Part shown: piece by piece, positions 50,265 through 60,232 of the stretch | How the letters are laid out: the number at the start of each line of letters is the position of its first letter | Position numbering within the stretch: the stretch's first letter is position 1 | Made by a program: the position numbers and the translations under genes | Notes under the pieces: generated by a model | Seen by the model: the letters and a program-made list of their open reading frames with translations, nothing else | What the model was told of the DNA's origin: nothing | Database searches by the model: none | Origin: Ascidiaceihabitans sp047624005 | Lineage (GTDB): Bacteria > Pseudomonadota > Alphaproteobacteria > Rhodobacterales > Rhodobacteraceae | DNA length: 64,000 nt | Assembly (NCBI GenBank): GCA_047624005.1 | Contig: JBLHPE010000007.1 | Coordinates: 1-64,000 of the forward strand | Direction: 5' to 3'

Positions 50265-51095
50265 ATGGAAATTGCAGGGAAAACAGCGTTCGTTACAGGT
50301 GGCGCATCGGGGATCGGACTAGAGATTGGCCGTCAATTGATGGAGCTAGGTGCGAATGTAATGTTGGCTGACCTCGACGCAGTTGGCTTGGCGGCTGCCA
50401 AGGCTGATCTTGGCAAAGTTGATACGGTTGTATGCGATGTGGCGGATGCCGCATCGGTCCAAGCAGCGGCAGATGCAACAATTGCGCAGTTTGGTAAAGT
50501 CCATATTGTCGTGAACAATGCGGGCGTTTCATTGGCAGGTGCTGCAGGTCAAATGCCACTGCAGGATTGGCGTTGGATCGTGGACATCAATTTGATGGGG
50601 GTTGTTCACGGCGTCGAGATTTTCACGCCACTTATGCAGTCTCAGGGCGAAGGTGGGTACTTTATCAACACAGCATCAATGTCAGGCCACCTCGCGACCC
50701 AGCAACTTGGAGCCTATACAGCGACCAAATTTGCGGTCGTCGGGCTGTCTGAATCCATGCGTCAGGATTTGGCAGATCACAACATCGGTGTGTCTGTACT
50801 GTGCCCGGGCTGGGTAAAGACTGACATCAATAAAACAAGATCACACGTAAATCGTCCATCTGGTAAGGGACGTGCTGACGAAAGTGAAAATCCAGGGATG
50901 AAGGTCGTCAGCGAAGCTGTTGAGCAAGGGCTACCTCCACGCCATGTCGCGGAATGGGCGGTAGAGTGTATGCAAGCAGGTCGCTTCTATATCTTCACGC
51001 ACCCCAGCATGCGTCGATGGGTTCAAAAACGCGCGGCGCTGGTGGATGCAGATTACGCCGCTTGTATAGATGATCCACGGTTCACAGATCGCTGA
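50265..51095 (+). CDS. SDR-family oxidoreductase
   Basis: 276 residues of the classical short-chain dehydrogenase family. Motifs: VTGGASGIGLEIGRQL, NNAGVSL, catalytic Ser in NTASMSG and YTATK, and LCPGWVKTDI. A longer C-terminal part (about 190-276) contributes the substrate site. The AGGGTG upstream of ATG 50265 is a ribosome site. Neighbours give no pathway. Confidence 0.9.
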   Translation: MEIAGKTAFVTGGASGIGLEIGRQLMELGANVMLADLDAVGLAAAKADLGKVDTVVCDVADAASVQAAADATIAQFGKVHIVVNNAGVSLAGAAGQMPLQDWRWIVDINLMGVVHGVEIFTPLMQSQGEGGYFINTASMSGHLATQQLGAYTATKFAVVGLSESMRQDLADHNIGVSVLCPGWVKTDINKTRSHVNRPSGKGRADESENPGMKVVSEAVEQGLPPRHVAEWAVECMQAGRFYIFTHPSMRRWVQKRAALVDADYAACIDDPRFTDR

Positions 51096-51102
51096 ATGTT
51101 AT

Positions 51103-51137
51103 CCGTATTATTGGAATAAAGAGTTTCAATAATTCGG
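51103..51137. repeat. Inverted repeat after the SDR gene
   Basis: CCGTATTATTG (51103-51113) and CAATAATTCGG (51127-51137) match at 10 of 11 pairs around a 13-base loop, 7 bases after the SDR stop. It could be a transcript-end hairpin, although no T-run follows. Confidence 0.5.
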
Positions 51138-51281
51138 ACCTACATCGAGCCCTCCAAGGGAATTGACTGGCTCAGGCACGGCGTCGATCGCGTCGAAGTT
51201 TTGGACGTAAACTTTACCGTTGTTAAGACTGTCATAGCGCCCTTTCAGGCCACAAAGTATAAGCGCGCGCTTTTCGGTTGC

Positions 51282-52391
51282 CTACACAAACACCTCTTCC
51301 AACAAAATATCGCCACGCTCTTCGAACTCTTCAAGAGCAAGGTCAACATCTTGGGCTGTCGGGTTGGTCCAGTTAGCATTTGAGATAATGCCTGCGTCGC
51401 TCAAAGACTGCGCTGTCTTTTCAAAATCTACCAAAGATATGACTTCGTTCAATTGCACTGCTTCGCCTTCACGGAACCAGTAACGTGTGCAATTGTCGCT
51501 GATCGCAGGATCGATCGATGCGAAACGGCGTAGTTGTTCTTGAAAGTCGAGGAAAATTTTACCTGGGCGTCGCAGCAGAATGGCAACTTTAGTGTCAGCG
51601 CCCGCAACAAATGCCGCTAAGTGAAGTGCTGAGTTGTCGGTTGAGACGATAACTTTTGCCGCCTTGTAATGCTCTAGCTGGGTCTGCAGGTCATGCTGTT
51701 GGGGGTGAAAGATCGTGAAACCGTCGGCTTCCAAATGCTCCTCGACCCGTTCCTCTAACAATAGACGGCCACGTTTGCTGAAAACTTCACTGCGCGATAT
51801 ATATAATTTTTCGGGCCCATTTGCCGTCACCCGTTGGCGCCACCGGCGATCCGTAAAGTTACGGAATTCTGGCGCACCGCCAATCATGTTATTGACGCCA
51901 AACGCTTGTGGCGCGATCACCAATCTTTCGACCCGTGTTGGTTCGTTAATTGCTGTACAGGGTGGTAAGTCCCCTAGACTTTCTGCCAACTGTCTAACCT
52001 GCAGTAAGCTTCGTTCCGGCCACGTCACCTTCTTCTTGGGAAGGAACAGGATACTGTTTATTTGCTCATCACAGTTGTCTACGGCCCAAAGGCGCGAAAT
52101 GCTTTCGCACAAAGCATGGCCAAAATGACCATAGGCGAGCCCACCAAAAAGAACTGTACCACTGATAGCTTCCGTTACCTCATCAGCAGTTGGAAATTCA
52201 GGACGCACTGTGGTTGGTCGGTTTGCAGCGCGGTATGTCATCGCATCGGCGCAAAATTCACCTTCAGCAGTAAATACGCCAGCCGGACGCGCCATATTTT
52301 GCTTCGCCCCCCTCCCCCAAGGTACCACAATCGCGTTTTCTACAACGCGTATTTCACTAGCTAAAGAAGCATCAGGGGAAAAGTTTAACAT
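51282..52391 (-). CDS. Glycosyltransferase family 61 protein
   Basis: 369 residues of the GT61 (DUF563) type. The pattern FGGLAYGHFGHALCESISRL, WPERSLLQVRQLAESLGD, RLVIAPQAFGVNNM, KLYISRSEVFSKRGRLL and VIVSTDNSALHLAAFVAGAD (sugar-nucleotide region) is characteristic. Members add pentose or hexose residues to glycans. It ends the minus-strand run of surface-glycan genes. ATG 52391 is chosen over GTG 52400. The gap to the sulfatase-like gene is 30 bp, so one unit is likely. Confidence 0.87.
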   Translation of the reverse strand: MLNFSPDASLASEIRVVENAIVVPWGRGAKQNMARPAGVFTAEGEFCADAMTYRAANRPTTVRPEFPTADEVTEAISGTVLFGGLAYGHFGHALCESISRLWAVDNCDEQINSILFLPKKKVTWPERSLLQVRQLAESLGDLPPCTAINEPTRVERLVIAPQAFGVNNMIGGAPEFRNFTDRRWRQRVTANGPEKLYISRSEVFSKRGRLLLEERVEEHLEADGFTIFHPQQHDLQTQLEHYKAAKVIVSTDNSALHLAAFVAGADTKVAILLRRPGKIFLDFQEQLRRFASIDPAISDNCTRYWFREGEAVQLNEVISLVDFEKTAQSLSDAGIISNANWTNPTAQDVDLALEEFEERGDILLEEVFV

Positions 52392-52421
52392 CTTAGGCAC
52401 TCGTCAGTTCAGTGTTTTACG

Positions 52422-54716
52422 TTATTGCTTTATCTGTGATCGTAATTGTTTTTCATGGGTCTTCCCATAAATCCGAACGACACTCACACCAAGGATGATG
52501 TCTGTGTAATCGTCATTTGGTGCAGAAATATGAGGAGATTTAGGCCATTTCGTGAGATCCAAAATGTAGTCCGTGTCCCAACTCTCAAACTCCGTGATAC
52601 CGCCATATTCCAGCATAAAGACCGCTTTACCCGGACCAGGTGTTATCTTGTTGTGGCCACTTCCAACAAATATTCGGTCATCGCCCCCTTCAGAACGCAC
52701 CAAATTCCGCCCGGGTCCTGTGTGGATTTCAGACCCACCTGTACCGTCAGAAATATCATCGTTTCCGGGACCGCCGTAAATTTTACTGCGCCCGTTTCCA
52801 CCACGGATGACATCGTTTCCGGTGCCCCCGTCCAGAACGTCGCGCGCATTCCCACCAATCAATGTGTCATTGCCAGCACCGCCATAGAAATAATGGATGT
52901 CTTTTCCCCGGCCTGACTTCGCAATAAGCATATCATCGCCTGCACCACCGTGGAACGTCGCACCGCCATACTTGGGCCCGACCATGACATCGGCCCCTCG
53001 ACTGCCCTGCACATTAACGGTAACGCGTTCAGAGGTTTCAAAATTTATGGGCGTATCTGGATGTGCAACGATTGCCATTTCTTTAGATTCGGTCGGGTTA
53101 TCCTCGTTGCGCGAGACCACCGTCGCGATACGGATATTCTCAATATAAGCTGGCGCATGCAGCACATAGTTATCGGGTCCCCCCATGTACCATAACGTAT
53201 CAGTGCCGCCATCTGCTTCCTCAACGATCTTTTCGGCATTTTCGCCGTAGGCCCAATAGTTGTTGTCTGCATTCCCACCTGCCAAGACCACGCTGCCATC
53301 AAGCGACATCATCGCGTTGATACCACGCGCTGGGTTTTCAAAGCCTCGCAAATCCAATCCAAGATCAAGGGCATTGTCGATCAATGTTTGACGTAATTCC
53401 TGTATCGGGGCGGTTTCATGGATGTTGTCCGTCTCTCCGGGGTCAGCAACCAAATCATAAACATGTTCTTCACCATTTGGGTATCGGAAGTAACGATACC
53501 GGTTCAAATCCCCTGTCGCTGGACGCACAGACAACGTGCCGAAAACCGAAGTGACGGGGGACTTCGTTATGTCGAACGCGCCAAAGCTATCGTCAACCAA
53601 TGGAAGCAGGCTTTGGCCAGAAACCCAATCAGGACGATAGGGCAATCCAGCCAAGTCCATAATAGTTTTGGGGATGTTATGAAGAGATATAGGACGATCA
53701 ATTACTTTGGGTTCTTTGATCCGCGCATTCCAAAGACCAAGTGGAACATGGGCTGCACTGTCCCACTGGCTCATCTTATGGAAACTGTCATGCGTTCCTA
53801 GGTTAAAGCCATTGTCAGACAGCAAAATGACACTCGTATTTTCGGCAAAATCTGACGCTCGCAAGGCATCCATAAACCGACCGATTTCATGATCAACGTG
53901 TGAGATAGCAGCAAAATATGCCCGTACCACCTCGCGCCACGCATGGTCCCCAGCCTTCTCAGGTGTCCACGGCCCGTTTGCGATATATGCCGCCTCATAG
54001 ACAGCCATGCCCTCCTGCGGGCCGAAATAATCCTCAGGAGCTGCAGTGGTCGGCCACACAATTTCCGCTGGATCATAGGTTTGGTAAAACCGATCTGGAC
54101 ACTGCAATTTATAATGCGGATGTTTAAAGCCCAACTGGATCAAATGACGACGCGATGGGTCTGCCCGTTCCAAATATTCGATCGCGTTTTGTGCGACGCG
54201 GTAATCATAAAATTTGCGGTCTTGGGAGCCATCATCATTTGGATGCCCAACACCCGAAATACCAGGACCTTTGTCCAGATAATCCTTAACATCGTTACGC
54301 TTACCCGCATCCCGCGCAGCCGGTTCTTCGTGAAACAAAACCCGTTTGTATTCTTCCGGCATAGGTTTGTAGTTGCTGTCGACTTTGCCCGTCGTGAAAG
54401 TTTTAAAACCCGCGCGGCGCAGATCGAATTGCCAGCCTGCAGTCGGGGGCAAAATATCGCGCCAGAAGCGGTTCAGATCAACAAGACCTGTGCGAAACGG
54501 CGACAACCCCGTCGCCAGTTCGGCGCGGCACGGGGCACACAGTGGCACGGTTGCATAGGCATTTGAGAACCGTACACCCTCCGCCATAAAGCGATCGATA
54601 TTGGGCGTTGAAATGGAAAGGCCAAACGCTTTGCGCCAAGTGAACACATCAATCATGTCATCGATCCAGATGACGCAGATATTGTCGCCCTGTGTTTGGG
54701 TTTTATCAAAACTCAT
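52422..54716 (-). CDS. Sulfatase-like hydrolase fused to RTX calcium-binding repeats
   Basis: 764 residues. The N-terminal alkaline-phosphatase-superfamily domain (about 1-430) has WIDDM for metal binding, CAPCR at 60-64 matching the formylglycine signature C-x-P-x-R, THD near LSDNGFNLGTHDSF, and FKHPHYKLQ. The next segment (about 430-580) is beta-rich with EADGGTDTLWY. RTX nonapeptides follow at about 584-697 (HGGAGDDML, GGAGNDTL, GGTGNDVI). There is no signal peptide, and RTX tails direct type I secretion, so an exported sulfatase is predicted. The polymer substrate is unknown. It overlaps the jelly-roll gene by ATGA. Confidence 0.9.
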   Translation of the reverse strand: MSFDKTQTQGDNICVIWIDDMIDVFTWRKAFGLSISTPNIDRFMAEGVRFSNAYATVPLCAPCRAELATGLSPFRTGLVDLNRFWRDILPPTAGWQFDLRRAGFKTFTTGKVDSNYKPMPEEYKRVLFHEEPAARDAGKRNDVKDYLDKGPGISGVGHPNDDGSQDRKFYDYRVAQNAIEYLERADPSRRHLIQLGFKHPHYKLQCPDRFYQTYDPAEIVWPTTAAPEDYFGPQEGMAVYEAAYIANGPWTPEKAGDHAWREVVRAYFAAISHVDHEIGRFMDALRASDFAENTSVILLSDNGFNLGTHDSFHKMSQWDSAAHVPLGLWNARIKEPKVIDRPISLHNIPKTIMDLAGLPYRPDWVSGQSLLPLVDDSFGAFDITKSPVTSVFGTLSVRPATGDLNRYRYFRYPNGEEHVYDLVADPGETDNIHETAPIQELRQTLIDNALDLGLDLRGFENPARGINAMMSLDGSVVLAGGNADNNYWAYGENAEKIVEEADGGTDTLWYMGGPDNYVLHAPAYIENIRIATVVSRNEDNPTESKEMAIVAHPDTPINFETSERVTVNVQGSRGADVMVGPKYGGATFHGGAGDDMLIAKSGRGKDIHYFYGGAGNDTLIGGNARDVLDGGTGNDVIRGGNGRSKIYGGPGNDDISDGTGGSEIHTGPGRNLVRSEGGDDRIFVGSGHNKITPGPGKAVFMLEYGGITEFESWDTDYILDLTKWPKSPHISAPNDDYTDIILGVSVVRIYGKTHEKQLRSQIKQ

Positions 54717-55501
54717 TGAGGGGCACCTTTACTTTCGCAATGTCGGCAAACTGCATTCAAAACGTCATGATCACCACCACATAAATCTTGATCGATCCAA
54801 AGCAGCAGATCGTGAATACGCGAAACACCAAGCGTTTTAAGAATACCTTTGCGGTGCGAGCGACATCCAATAAACACATCACAGGCTCCGGAGAAATCAA
54901 CCGCAAGCTCTTGTTTCGAAACTTCGCTGATCATCGGTATAGGGAATCCCACACCATCACCAACGACCGACATTGATAATCTTCCAGCATCAAACCCTAC
55001 AACAACCCAGCCACCGCCTTTGGGTGCAGGCATGGTGATTCCCGACTGATCTTTCTGATCTTGCCAACTGACATGCCCATCCTTCTCAGCCAAGAAAAGG
55101 TAGGTGTCGTGATCGCAAGGGTTGATGGTCAAAAGTGTTCGCGCATCGCCAAAATCAGATGAATATCGAATCGCAAAACTGAAGTGTGCCGGGTCAACCA
55201 ACGCATTGTTGATCACCAAGCCAGAATTGATTTCACGTTCAAAACTCAAACCACCATCAGGTGACAACCGTAGATTATCAGTGTTGGGTTTTACTGGTAC
55301 TGCGACCTCGCCCAATCCGTCTTGCGGCGCCCACTGTAGAACCTCGCCAGTATCATTACACGTGAAGGATTCTTGATCTGCGCAATACCATACCGCACCA
55401 GCCACGTTTGGGTGGATAAGCTTTTGTACGACAGTGCTGTCCGACAAAAGTACGGCATCTGGCACCGTTACGTCGACAAAATATGGGGAAACCTGATCCA
55501 T
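54713..55501 (-). CDS. Concanavalin/LamG-like jelly-roll protein
   Basis: 262 residues, beta-rich and not matched to a named gene. The central part GLVINNALVDPAHFSFAIRY, DARTLLTINPCDHDTYLFLA, GGGWVVVGFDAGRLSMSVVG and SGACDVFIGCRS follows the strand pattern of LamG-type lectin folds. A Cys-rich end (CGGDHDVLNAVCRHC) is present. No signal peptide or membrane segment. ATG 55501 overlaps the upstream stop (TGATG) and the stop overlaps the sulfatase start, so the three proteins should be made together. A sugar-binding role is inferred. Confidence 0.65.
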   Translation of the reverse strand: MDQVSPYFVDVTVPDAVLLSDSTVVQKLIHPNVAGAVWYCADQESFTCNDTGEVLQWAPQDGLGEVAVPVKPNTDNLRLSPDGGLSFEREINSGLVINNALVDPAHFSFAIRYSSDFGDARTLLTINPCDHDTYLFLAEKDGHVSWQDQKDQSGITMPAPKGGGWVVVGFDAGRLSMSVVGDGVGFPIPMISEVSKQELAVDFSGACDVFIGCRSHRKGILKTLGVSRIHDLLLWIDQDLCGGDHDVLNAVCRHCESKGAPQ

Positions 55502-56952
55502 CAATGAACTGGCAATGCGGCAGGCAAAGCCCAGCGATAAAGGGTATCACCCGTTTTACTAGCATGATGCCATTCATCTCGAATGGCACCGCGGTTGGCT
55601 GGCATACCGTCGCTCGACGCGGCATGTGCTACGGCATAAAGTAAGGTAAGACCGTCCCCTTCAGGCGCTATGTCACAGGTAATAAGCAAATCGTTTTGAT
55701 CATCAGAAGCAGCATCAACATCTAGTATTTTAGCATCGTTGGTACATCCCTCAAATGCAAACCCACAGGTGGGACCCGCGTTCAGAGGATCATCCCGATC
55801 AATGATCAAAGCATTCATTGACTGCGCACGACAGCGAATAACGCGTGGATCTTCTTCACGCTCTGCTAACAGCAAAACAGGGCAAGACCAGTCTTCGTCA
55901 TTGTTGCAGCTTTCGATTGCAAAGGCGTCCATCTCAGCCATCTGTTTGCGAGCTAGTGGAGTTGCACGGCCAAAGTGATCCAGCTCAAACATGTAGCTGG
56001 GCGCAGAATAAAAAATGTCATGCCCACCCTTATTCCATGATAAATCCCACTGCGCACGCATAACTGGGTGGTCAGAAACATTTTGCGTTCCTGATTCAAA
56101 TGGCGCGATAAAAAGCGGTTTTCGCAGGCCATGATCGGCGAACAAATCGGTGATTGTTTGCATGATGCTGTACATTCCACGACGCCAAACATCGCCAGTG
56201 TCAGCAACCGCTTCAAGAGTGAAATCCAACCCAACAGCCAGAACCTTGGGCGCAACCCCTAAGGTCGCAGCCGCAGCACAGAAGTTGGCTGTCGTTTGAC
56301 GAAAGTTTGCCATCGCGGGGCCATCTGCCAAACTCAAAATCGACGACGAGCTGTCCGTTTCGCTACGCACATACATTACGGGTAAAGCACGATATTCAGA
56401 TAGGCGACGGCCCACTATTTCATCGCCTACAAGACTGTCACGCGTTTGTTCGTTTAACCGTTCTATCAAGTCTGTTTGCTCGACAACCTGCGATCCGGCA
56501 GGGCCAGCCGACCCCATATCATCACCAGTGCTAAGCACATGGTAGGGAAACTCAACAGGTTCATCCGACGTCGTTGCACGGCGCGCCCCGCCTAAGGACA
56601 ACAGCCCATAAAGTGCTGTAGATGGGTTCGCTATTATGCACGGGAAACTATCGCCAACTGCCTTGATCCGTCGGCGGAAATGGCCAACGTTTTGCGCACC
56701 CGGAAGGTGCGCGTGGAACATATACCACCCTTCACCTTCGCGCACGTCCCACGCGTTAATGTCGCCTAAAACACTGGCGTCCACCACACGCGCATCTGAT
56801 GTTAGATCGAGCCGGGTTTGGATGTCGGCGATCACACTATCTGCAAGGTTAAGCCGTACGCCAGTTTCGTCAAAACCGATAACGTCCCCGTTTTGTGCCC
56901 GCAAAAGAACACCGCGTTTTGGCTTGTCAGTCATTGGTGGTTTTTGTGTCAT
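55501..56952 (-). CDS. SGNH/SASA-like hydrolase-fold protein
   Basis: 483 residues. I do not recognise a close family. The middle (about 130-350) resembles sialate-O-acetylesterase-like SGNH proteins: a block-I-like segment FPYHVLSTGDDMGSAG, a strand-helix KVLAVGLDFTLEAVADTGDV, and a block-V-like FELDHFGRATPLARKQMAEM. The usual block-I GxSxS serine is not evident. Beta-rich flanks may be carbohydrate-binding. Coupled by TGATG to the jelly-roll gene. A role in deacetylating or binding the glycan is a guess. Confidence 0.55.
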   Translation of the reverse strand: MTQKPPMTDKPKRGVLLRAQNGDVIGFDETGVRLNLADSVIADIQTRLDLTSDARVVDASVLGDINAWDVREGEGWYMFHAHLPGAQNVGHFRRRIKAVGDSFPCIIANPSTALYGLLSLGGARRATTSDEPVEFPYHVLSTGDDMGSAGPAGSQVVEQTDLIERLNEQTRDSLVGDEIVGRRLSEYRALPVMYVRSETDSSSSILSLADGPAMANFRQTTANFCAAAATLGVAPKVLAVGLDFTLEAVADTGDVWRRGMYSIMQTITDLFADHGLRKPLFIAPFESGTQNVSDHPVMRAQWDLSWNKGGHDIFYSAPSYMFELDHFGRATPLARKQMAEMDAFAIESCNNDEDWSCPVLLLAEREEDPRVIRCRAQSMNALIIDRDDPLNAGPTCGFAFEGCTNDAKILDVDAASDDQNDLLITCDIAPEGDGLTLLYAVAHAASSDGMPANRGAIRDEWHHASKTGDTLYRWALPAALPVH

Positions 56953-57091
56953 TCTAAAATTACCGCATACCCTGTGAGATCAATAGTCTTGGTCCCAATT
57001 TCAGCGCCAGCATAGTGCAAAGTGCCAAGGGATGCTTATGATAATTTAACTGCTCCAAAACAGCGGCACTTCTTGGCGGTTACACGAAAAT

Positions 57092-57955
57092 CTATTCATA
57101 AAAATGCTGCCATTTCTTGTTAAGACGACGGAAACCATTCCTTTTGGCCATATTATAAAAGCCCACAGCTTTAGGGTGATCTTGCTCATGCAGCCGCGTT
57201 CCCAACTTTCGTAGATACCGAAAACCAAACTCTCGTTTCGCCCGAAACACGTTGCGCAAATCTGACGCATCAGCAGATCCACGCAGAACATAAAATAACG
57301 TTTCTTGAATTTTCATTTCTACCAGTGCCTGCAATCCGGCATGCCCCACGCCGTGCAAGAGACAACGCGCGTAGCTGGCTGACTTGGGCAGACGAGATTC
57401 GTGTTTACGGTCTTGTTTGTGTAGTGGGTCATACAAGACAATATACTCTGTTGGACTGTCTTTCATATGCTTCGATAGGTCGAACTTCCAACCCTTCATT
57501 GCAGCCCATTGTGGGCCATAACGCCGTTCGAACCTGACCATGGCAGGGTCGATTGAAAACTGCGGCGATACGGCGACCGCGCGTTCTGCATCAAGCGTCT
57601 TTGCGCCAAGCAATGCGCCGTACCCACCCATACTAAAGCCATAGGACGTGATTTTCATGTGCGGACCAAGGAAGGCGCGGCACGCTTGCATAGCCGGAAA
57701 GAAGTCGTCGTTCTGATGCCAGTCTTCCGCACTGTGGAAGACACAGACATGTGCAATTTCTCGCTTAGAAAATGAGGCGGAGCCCCACCCCTCTACATCG
57801 TTAGAAAACGGGTAATCAAAAGGTGCAAATGCCACGACAACGCGTGGGTCTTCGGTGAGTGCTAAATCTTCAAGCAACGGACCGTTGTATTCTAAACGCA
57901 TATGATCACCGTCGAAAATAATATGACGCACAAGGCGTGGCGGACCATCAGCCAT
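57092..57955 (-). CDS. Alpha/beta-hydrolase-fold protein of the glycan locus
   Basis: 287 residues. The nucleophile elbow is TSYGFSMGGYGALLGA with a Ser, and HGVGHAGLQALV supplies a candidate His. The opening FDGDHMRLEYNGPLLEDLA and VVVAFAPFDYPF fit a hydrolase core strand. Unlike secreted esterases there is no signal. ATG 57955 lies inside the GT-A gene end (8-bp overlap), preferred to a TTG at 57964. A C-terminal helical part (about 215-287) is extra. Substrate unknown; context suggests glycan acyl groups. Confidence 0.7.
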   Translation of the reverse strand: MADGPPRLVRHIIFDGDHMRLEYNGPLLEDLALTEDPRVVVAFAPFDYPFSNDVEGWGSASFSKREIAHVCVFHSAEDWHQNDDFFPAMQACRAFLGPHMKITSYGFSMGGYGALLGAKTLDAERAVAVSPQFSIDPAMVRFERRYGPQWAAMKGWKFDLSKHMKDSPTEYIVLYDPLHKQDRKHESRLPKSASYARCLLHGVGHAGLQALVEMKIQETLFYVLRGSADASDLRNVFRAKREFGFRYLRKLGTRLHEQDHPKAVGFYNMAKRNGFRRLNKKWQHFYE

Positions 57956-58850
57956 CCGCTTCAAACTGCGCTAGATCAAACTTTGAAATCCGGCGAACGC
58001 CCACTGTGCTTTCCAACATATCCTTAGCAAGGCGCATACATTTCACTTCTCGCAAAACATCCATGTTCCTGTAGTGGATCATCTTAATGTCTTTGTCTTC
58101 AGGCAGCGGTTCGCCACGCAAACTGCCACCTAAGATAAAGTGCTGTTCGTCAGGTAATAGATTCCAATCCAACCCTGCCGCACGGATCGCCAATGGCAAA
58201 CTCATCTGATCCAAATAGGGACGCTTTTTAACGATATCGATCTTGTCGATCATCTGCGCTAAGCGCATCCAAATTTGTGCAAATGTTTCACCAGTTGGTG
58301 CAACCGGACCTTCCGGAAAAACAATTAAACCAGCATTGAAATAGGGCATCAACTTTCGACGGCGTTGGCGCGCAAGCCAAATTCGATCTTCGGGTTTTTC
58401 AATGCCGCAAGCCGCATAAATATCGTTCCAAATCTTCTGGCCCGACCAATACATTGACGTCGCAGGCGCAACAGAGACATGGCCTTCCTTAAACATTTGA
58501 TCGGTCGAGTTTTCGCCAATAAACAGCATATCGGAATCCATAAAAGCCGAAAATGGAGTGTCGCGCGGCTCAAGCGCTGCCAGCATTTTGTTGCCATGTG
58601 GATACGCAGGGTCAAAGCGGCCTTCCGTCTCGAACGACCGAATATCGACATCAAGTTTCTTAAACACACCCAGCGCTTTTTCATCCATCTCGCCAATGCT
58701 GGCACTTGGGCAATAGCCTACCAATTTAATCGGCTCTTTAAACTGTGTCCGTATAGAGGCCGCCAACAAACACCCCATATCTTGATATTTGGGTGGCTCG
58801 ACGACAAAAAAGATCGTCAGCTTAGCCTCGCTGTTGTCATTCATACCCAT
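57948..58850 (-). CDS. GT-A glycosyltransferase (GT8-like)
   Basis: 300 residues. The DxD motif is FMDSDMLFIG near 103-112. PYFNAGLIVFPEGPVA and a closing MIHYRNMDVL supply the acceptor and metal-binding signatures of GT8-like retaining enzymes. KRPYLDQMSLPLAIRAAGLD is also typical. It would transfer a hexose from a nucleotide sugar in the cytoplasm. ATG 58850 has GGGAG upstream. Confidence 0.8.
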   Translation of the reverse strand: MGMNDNSEAKLTIFFVVEPPKYQDMGCLLAASIRTQFKEPIKLVGYCPSASIGEMDEKALGVFKKLDVDIRSFETEGRFDPAYPHGNKMLAALEPRDTPFSAFMDSDMLFIGENSTDQMFKEGHVSVAPATSMYWSGQKIWNDIYAACGIEKPEDRIWLARQRRRKLMPYFNAGLIVFPEGPVAPTGETFAQIWMRLAQMIDKIDIVKKRPYLDQMSLPLAIRAAGLDWNLLPDEQHFILGGSLRGEPLPEDKDIKMIHYRNMDVLREVKCMRLAKDMLESTVGVRRISKFDLAQFEADG

Positions 58851-58893
58851 ATTCTCCCACAGGCATCACCGACACCACGTTTTTTGCCCGCTC

Positions 58894-60006
58894 TTACGTC
58901 TTGATTTGCGCAAGTTCTTCACGCACTTTTCCTACCACACCCTTACCGATTTGATCCCTTAAATCGCGATCAGCTAGAAATTTGCACTTCTCCTGTGCAC
59001 GTTTTGCAATAGCCTGACACTCATCTTGATGATTGGCGCACCAACGCATCATACGATCTACATTTGCTTGATCCCGCCGGATGGGCACATAGTGTTCCCA
59101 AGGTTTGAAATGGTGCGTGGCGAAGGTTTCAAAATCACAATCAACCACCAGCCCAACGCTGCCACTGTTCATTGTCCAATAAAAGCTGGACCCAACGTCG
59201 TTGCCCGGTAAGACTAAAATGTATTTATAGTCCTGAAAGGCCTCACGGGGGATTTTTGGTCGCCCATAAGGATTGATGAAAGGTTCATCCGCCACAACAA
59301 TTCCAGTAGCATCAGTATAGCCCACATCAAAACGAGGGTCATCGCTCCACTTCATCAAAAACCGATAACGTGGCATCGACGATAGAATTGCCGTTGTTTC
59401 TTCAGCGCTAAACTCACCAGATTTGAATTTCCGCAACAGCGGTAACAACCTCATTGCGCGGGCCTGACCGGGCAATGACCCACGGTTGCCGGGGATTCCC
59501 CGCCAAACAGCCATGTCTTTTTTTGCATGCCAATCCACCCGACCTGGGTCAAGCTGGCCAAGGAATTCAGGATCATCTAGGTCATGATATTTTGGCAGCG
59601 GCCACAAAATATGACCCGTATCTTTACTAATTGGTCGATTGAATGCAAAAACCGGCGAAACTTGACCGTCTGGTAAAATCATATTTCGAGTACGATGATC
59701 TTGCATATCAACCAGAAAATCAAAATCTGCATTGGCTTTAAGTAAAGCCTTTAAAGCAAAGACAATCTTCTCAGAATTCTTATGTTTGTGGTTTTTAACC
59801 CACCATTTTGCACGTGTTTCTCGTGCCGGCTGCCAGTCATTAAGCCCATGAGGTGAAGCCGTCGAATGATCCCACATTAAAGACATCTTACTGGAGGCGT
59901 TGGAAGCATAATTCTTGGCTTCCAACGATTGTGAAAGGCTGCGGTTGGACACATCACCCAATTGATGGGCAATAGATAAATCTACAAATTCTTCCTTGGT
60001 GCCCAT
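58894..60006 (-). CDS. Glycosyltransferase family 90 (CAP10-like) protein
   Basis: 370 residues. The CAP10 pattern is clear: AVWRGIPGNRGS, YKYILVLPGNDVGSSFYWTM, GLVVDCDFETFATHHFKPWE and HYVPIRRDQANVDRMM. GT90 enzymes act as xylosyl- or glucosyltransferases in capsule synthesis in fungi and on LPS in bacteria. ATG 60006 gives a start MGTKEEF; the longer frame is rejected, although its ribosome site is weak. It is first in the run and divergent from the GT2 gene. Confidence 0.85.
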   Translation of the reverse strand: MGTKEEFVDLSIAHQLGDVSNRSLSQSLEAKNYASNASSKMSLMWDHSTASPHGLNDWQPARETRAKWWVKNHKHKNSEKIVFALKALLKANADFDFLVDMQDHRTRNMILPDGQVSPVFAFNRPISKDTGHILWPLPKYHDLDDPEFLGQLDPGRVDWHAKKDMAVWRGIPGNRGSLPGQARAMRLLPLLRKFKSGEFSAEETTAILSSMPRYRFLMKWSDDPRFDVGYTDATGIVVADEPFINPYGRPKIPREAFQDYKYILVLPGNDVGSSFYWTMNSGSVGLVVDCDFETFATHHFKPWEHYVPIRRDQANVDRMMRWCANHQDECQAIAKRAQEKCKFLADRDLRDQIGKGVVGKVREELAQIKT

Positions 60007-60232
60007 AGTACTTTTGTTTTTCCTGCCTATCAAACCGCCACATTTCAGCGACACCACAGCAGTTCCATCATTATTGCTTCCAACGATAATACGCTATCTG
60101 ACGAAAACGGGTCAACCATAATAAGTCGGTTTCTACGGATAAGCCCATGACAATCGATGAACTTAATTTCAAACGCTGTCTCTATAGGCTACTAACATGC
60201 GTAGTATGCTGCCTTGTTAGGAAATATCACCA

